DNA of 37,260 nucleotides, taken from assembly GCA_032251045.1 (NCBI GenBank), contig JAVVEW010000025.1, positions 1 through 37,260 of the forward strand, in the 5' to 3' direction. Within the stretch, counting starts at the first letter, position 1; every line of letters begins with the position of its first letter. A program made the translations under genes and the position numbers. The DNA is from JAVVEW01 sp032251045 (lineage in GTDB: Bacteria; Pseudomonadota; Gammaproteobacteria; Methylococcales; Methylomonadaceae). The notes under the pieces are model-generated. The model was not told the origin of the DNA and ran no database searches. It worked only from the letters and a program-made list of their open reading frames with translations. This document shows, in pieces, positions 33,840 through 37,260 of the stretch.

Positions 33840-36800
33840 GGCGCATGGCCACGCCCTGTTGTTCCAGCGCCAACAAGCCTGCTTCGATTTGCCTTTCAGG
33901 CAGCGCCAGCATGGTGGCCAGTTGTCCGGCTGTGATCAGCACGCTCACTTCCAAACGGCTGCGTAAAAGTTCCTGCAAGGCGGTTTCAGGCGTTAACGCC
34001 GCCGGCGCGCTACAGTCGCCGGTCATCCGGGCTTCGGGCTGCAACACCCGCCATTCCGGCGCACGTTCGTTGGCCAGCCAAAGGCTACGGTCAGCCATCG
34101 AACATTGAACCGCCCGGCCTTGCTCGACCAGACCGGCCAACAACCTCGGCCAGTGTTCCGACATCGGGTCAAAATCGCTGAGCACGCCGATCAAGGTCAG
34201 GGCATCGAGCAGCTCATCGGGCGTGTCCGCTTTCGGCCAGATTTCCTGACGAACGCGGCTGATGGCCTCGGTGGTGATGGCCGTAGAAAATGGCATCGAG
34301 CGGGCGCGGCTGGCGATATTGCGGGTGCGACGCTCTTCAGCTTCGCCATCATCGAGAAAACGGTAAGCCTTGGCGGTGATGATTTCCTCGGCCAACGGCG
34401 AGGGTGCGGGCAGATCCCGGGTGATGAGTTGAATGTGTCCCTGGCTGAGTTCGGTTAACAGCCGTTCCAAACCGGCAATATCCATGAATTCTTCCAGACA
34501 ATCGGACAAGGCTTGTTGCACCAGAGGATGATCGGGAATGTCACGCTCGCCGGACAGATTTTCAAAACAGGCCAGTTGATCGGGAAAAATCACTGCCAAC
34601 AAATCCTCGGCCCGGCTGCGTTGCCATTGTGGCGGCACTTTGCGTTGACCGTGCCTACGCGGCACGGCCAGGGCGATATTGCACACCCAGCGCCAGCGCG
34701 GTGGGAACATCGGCGCGGTCAACAAAGCCTGAATCACCATGTTTTTCACGGTAGGTGCTTTCAGGTAAGTAGCAGGTTCCGCAAGCGGAAAACTGTGCGT
34801 CGCGCCTAACGACAGAATGATGGCGTCTTCGTTGGCCGAGGCTTGCAATTCAAAATTGAATTTGCGGCAAAAGCGTTTGCGCAGCGCCAGCCCCCAGGCC
34901 CGGTTCAGGCGGGCGCCGTAACGCGAGTGAATCACCAGATGCTGGTCGCCGGCGTCATCGAAAAAGCGCTCAAACACCAGGGTTTTCAGGCTGGGCAAAC
35001 AACTCAAGGCGTGTTTGCCGGCAGCGAGATACTCGGCCAGTTGTGCAGCGGCTGAAACGGGTAGGCCGACGGATTGCATTAAATAGTCGGCCGCAAGTGC
35101 TTCCCCCTGAGCCAGATGTTGATCGAGTATCTGGCATAAGTCCGACACCGCTTCCGACAGTTCATCACTACGGCCTTGCGCTTCGCCCAGCCAGAACGGC
35201 ACATTGGGAGCAAGGCCGGGCGCGGCTTCGACCAGCACTTTGCCGCCTTCGGCTTTCAGAAACCGGTAGGCTTGATTGCCCAGCTGAAAAATATCGCCGC
35301 CGGAGGTGTCAAAAGCGAAATCTTCATTCAATGTGCCGATCATCAAGCCTTCCGGCTGCAAGATCACATCCAGATCAAATTGCTCAGGGATGGCGCCACC
35401 GTTGAGCAGGGCAGTCAAGCGGGCGTTTTTACGGGCGCGAATGATGCCGGTGGCTGTTTCAAAGCTCACATAAGCTCCACGCCGACCCAGGCGGGTAGCA
35501 AAACCTTGCGCCAGCATGGTGACCAGCCGTTCCAAATCGGCAAGGCTTAGGTCACGGTATAGCCAGGCGCTTTGCACCCAGGCGTAAAGCTCTGTTAAGG
35601 TTTGTTCCCGGCACACCGCCTCGGCGACGATCTGCTGGGCCAGCACATCCAGCGGCGGCTTGGGCAGGGACAGACTGTCCAACCGGCCTTGCGCCACCGC
35701 CCACAGCAGTGCCGTGCATTCCAGCAAATCATCACGCGACAGCGGAAACAGCCGGCCTTTGGGCGTGCGCCCAGGGCCGTGCCCGGAACGGCCAATGCGT
35801 TGCAGCAGCACGTTGATGCGGTGGGTGGAACCAAGCTGGCAAACCAGTTCCACATCGCCAATATCAAGCCCCAGCTCCAGCGAGGCAGTGGCGACCAACA
35901 CTTTAAGCTGGCCTTGTTTCAGGCGTTGTTCGGCGGACAATCGCTGTTCCTTGGCCAGACTGCCATGATGCGCGCCGACTTGGGCGTCTCCCAGGCGTTC
36001 GCTGAGCGCGGCGGCGACCCGTTCAACCCGTCTTCGGGTGTTGACGAAAATCAACGTGGTGCGATGGCCTTCAATCAATTGCACCAGGCGCTGGTAAATT
36101 AACTCCCAGGTTTCATTAGCCATAACCGCAGATAACGGCACATCAACCACGTCCAGCGCCAGATCGCGGCGGCGCTGGTAGCCTTGATCGACCATCACGC
36201 ATTCAGAGGCAGGGCGGCCGGTCAGATAACGGGCCATCAACGATAATGGCTTTTGCGTGGCTGACACGCCGATGCGTTGCACGCGACGTTGGCACAAGGC
36301 ATCCAGCCGAGCTAACGTCAGCAGCAAATGCGCGCCGCGTTTATTTTCCGCCAGGGCATGAATTTCATCGACCATCACAGTGTTCACTGTGCTCAGCAAT
36401 CTCCGTCCCGAGGCGCTGGTTATCAGCAGATAAAGCGATTCCGGCGTGGTCACCAGAATATGCGGCGGCTTGCGCACCATGGCCTGGCGTTCACTGGCCG
36501 GGGTGTCGCCGGTGCGGGTCTGGCTGGTGATGGCGACGCCACCTAGTTGATATTCCAGAAGGCGTTTGGAGATATCCGCCAAAGGCTGTTCCAGATTCAG
36601 GCGGATATCGTTGGCCAGGGCTTTCAGCGGCGAGATGTACAAGACTTGGGTTTGCTCAGGCAAAGGCCCGCTCAGACCTTGCTGGATCAGCCGGTCAATC
36701 ACTGCCAAAAACGCGGCCAGGGTTTTGCCGGAACCGGTCGGCGCGGCGATCAAGGTGTCGCGACCCTGGCGGATGGCCGGCCAGGCTTGTTCCTGCGCGG

Positions 36801-36873
36801 GCGTAGGCGCGCCAATCCGGTGTTGAAACCAGTCGGCCACGGCGGGATGAAAGTCTTGCCAGCAATCGGTCAT
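33679..36873 (-). CDS. lhr: Lhr-type DEAD/DEAH-box helicase, frameshifted
   Basis: Lhr (large helicase-related) is a superfamily 2 DNA translocase with a role in DNA repair. The frame starts MTDCWQDFHPAVADWFQHR and has Walker A (AAPTGSGKTLAAFL, near residue 45), DEIH in TVMVDEIHALAENKRG, SATQKPL, TLIFVNTRRRVERVA and LQRIGRSGHGPGRTPKG. These make up two RecA domains, followed by the Lhr winged-helix and beta-barrel core. The family character continues to about residue 1019 (EGAWCDRA), after which about 45 unrelated residues lead to a stop. The rest of the protein is in the next frame (32814 onward). Removing one base would give one frame of 1352 residues, normal for full-length Lhr (E. coli 1538). 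Confidence 0.9.
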   Translation of the reverse strand: MTDCWQDFHPAVADWFQHRIGAPTPAQEQAWPAIRQGRDTLIAAPTGSGKTLAAFLAVIDRLIQQGLSGPLPEQTQVLYISPLKALANDIRLNLEQPLADISKRLLEYQLGGVAITSQTRTGDTPASERQAMVRKPPHILVTTPESLYLLITSASGRRLLSTVNTVMVDEIHALAENKRGAHLLLTLARLDALCQRRVQRIGVSATQKPLSLMARYLTGRPASECVMVDQGYQRRRDLALDVVDVPLSAVMANETWELIYQRLVQLIEGHRTTLIFVNTRRRVERVAAALSERLGDAQVGAHHGSLAKEQRLSAEQRLKQGQLKVLVATASLELGLDIGDVELVCQLGSTHRINVLLQRIGRSGHGPGRTPKGRLFPLSRDDLLECTALLWAVAQGRLDSLSLPKPPLDVLAQQIVAEAVCREQTLTELYAWVQSAWLYRDLSLADLERLVTMLAQGFATRLGRRGAYVSFETATGIIRARKNARLTALLNGGAIPEQFDLDVILQPEGLMIGTLNEDFAFDTSGGDIFQLGNQAYRFLKAEGGKVLVEAAPGLAPNVPFWLGEAQGRSDELSEAVSDLCQILDQHLAQGEALAADYLMQSVGLPVSAAAQLAEYLAAGKHALSCLPSLKTLVFERFFDDAGDQHLVIHSRYGARLNRAWGLALRKRFCRKFNFELQASANEDAIILSLGATHSFPLAEPATYLKAPTVKNMVIQALLTAPMFPPRWRWVCNIALAVPRRHGQRKVPPQWQRSRAEDLLAVIFPDQLACFENLSGERDIPDHPLVQQALSDCLEEFMDIAGLERLLTELSQGHIQLITRDLPAPSPLAEEIITAKAYRFLDDGEAEERRTRNIASRARSMPFSTAITTEAISRVRQEIWPKADTPDELLDALTLIGVLSDFDPMSEHWPRLLAGLVEQGRAVQCSMADRSLWLANERAPEWRVLQPEARMTGDCSAPAALTPETALQELLRSRLEVSVLITAGQLATMLALPERQIEAGLLALEQQGVAMRHEGAWCDRALAGPIATLFQTTTPDNPVHACATGRVSAVSQTLAWPAGANPGYS
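33813..33815 (-). other. Site of the lhr frameshift (C run)
   Basis: On the minus strand GACCGTGCCCTTGCTGGCC reads D-R-A then shifts; deleting one C of the CCC run restores D-R-A-L-L-A-R. The locus from start to stop is 4060 bases, which is three times 1353 plus one. No heptameric slip site is seen, so this is a mutation or a sequencing error rather than clear programmed frameshifting. Confidence 0.75.
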
Positions 36874-37043
36874 GGATTCAACCTATCATCCGTTATGGAT
36901 GACGGCGCATTTTTCGGCAATGAAAAGACCTATTTTGAATAAGGGACTGACGGCTTAGTTTAACAGGTAGGGCAGGGGTTGTTTTTACTGGGCTTGCATC
37001 ATCAAGCTGGATTGCAGTTTTGCATAGCCTGGTAAACTCGCAC

Positions 37044-37260
37044 TCATGGCAAATGATCCAATGGACTGGTCACGCCCTTGCCGCCCTTATTCAGCACATG
37101 GGTATAAATCATCGTGGTACTGACATCGGCATGTCCGAGCAATTCCTGAACCGTGCGAATATCATAACCACCCTCCAGCAAATGCGTGGCAAACGAATGG
37201 CGAAACGTATGCGGGGTTGCCGCCTTGGTTAAATCCGCATCACGCACCGCCTGTTTAACC
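37044..37260 (-). CDS. intI: Integron-type tyrosine recombinase IntI, C-terminal part (partial)
   Basis: The frame is open to the window edge, so only the last ~71 residues are seen. They contain the catalytic H-x-x-R (TPHTFRHSFATHLL), the second His in ELLGHADVSTT and the nucleophile Tyr in MIYTHVL. The stretches GGYDIRTVQELLGH and TTMIYTHVL, followed by GGKGV-SPLDHL, match the C-terminus of integron integrases (IntI1 has almost the same pattern) more closely than XerC/XerD. IntI inserts and excises gene cassettes at attI and attC sites. In usual integrons attI and the cassettes lie beyond the 5' end of intI, that is to the right of this window, so none is visible here. Confidence 0.85.
   Translation of the reverse strand, partial: VKQAVRDADLTKAATPHTFRHSFATHLLEGGYDIRTVQELLGHADVSTTMIYTHVLNKGGKGVTSPLDHLP

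Noticed and set aside
36874..37043. attC or attI site beside the integrase
   Set aside because: A GTTTAAC near 36958 resembles an attC core by chance, but no paired R/L boxes or long imperfect palindrome is seen, and this is the 3' side of intI.

Overview
The window looks like a chromosomal segment of a gammaproteobacterium, most likely a gammaproteobacterial methanotroph or methylotroph. The housekeeping gene order (plsX-fabH-fabD-fabG-acpP-fabF-pabC-mltG-tmk-holB-pilZ-tatD, tgt-yajC-secD-secF, rpmB-rpmG, rnfABCDGE-nth, mutY-yggX) is typical of Gammaproteobacteria. The methylotroph signal rests on two genes. One is a stand-alone pqqA, the precursor of PQQ, the cofactor of methanol dehydrogenases. 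The other is a member of the formaldehyde-activating enzyme (Fae) family. The genus is an inference and cannot be fixed from this sequence alone.

Layout: 1-2791 (+) holds the end of an outer-membrane porin of the alginate-export family, followed directly by the molybdate transporter modABC. 2835-4829 (-) carries a lipoprotein-type FlgT, the orphan pqqA with its own promoter and terminator, and a small SnoaL/NTF2-fold protein. 4872-15706 (-) is a long, tightly packed block from yceD and rpmF through fatty-acid synthesis (plsX, fabH, fabD, fabG, acpP, fabF), then pabC, mltG, tmk, holB, pilZ and tatD. Many of its genes overlap or lie a few bases apart, so it probably forms one or a few operons. 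acpP has a near-consensus internal promoter. 15988-20894 (+) has tgt-yajC-secD-secF, then rpmB-rpmG. 21263-26859 (+) is the six-gene Rnf electron-transport operon with nth translationally coupled at its end. 27205-31289 (+) has the Fae-family gene, an AsmA-like gene, mutY and yggX. 31405-37260 (-) has a tandem-receiver response regulator, tRNA-Phe with a clear promoter and terminator, an lhr helicase gene split by a single-base frameshift, and the 3' end of an integron-type integrase running off the window.

How they work together: the central block couples membrane-lipid synthesis to ribosomal protein L32 and to replication and cell-wall genes. secDF/yajC and the Rnf complex are membrane machines driven by, or coupled to, ion gradients. 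modABC supplies molybdate for molybdoenzymes. pqqA and the Fae homologue point to C1 oxidation.

Most of the window is ordinary core genome. The points that deserve a second look are the Fae homologue lacking the expected catalytic histidine, the orphan pqqA, a roughly 115-bp dispersed intergenic repeat found upstream of both yceD and the Fae gene, the response regulator with a degenerate first receiver, the frameshifted lhr, and the integron integrase at the right edge, whose attI site and cassettes (if any) would lie outside the window.
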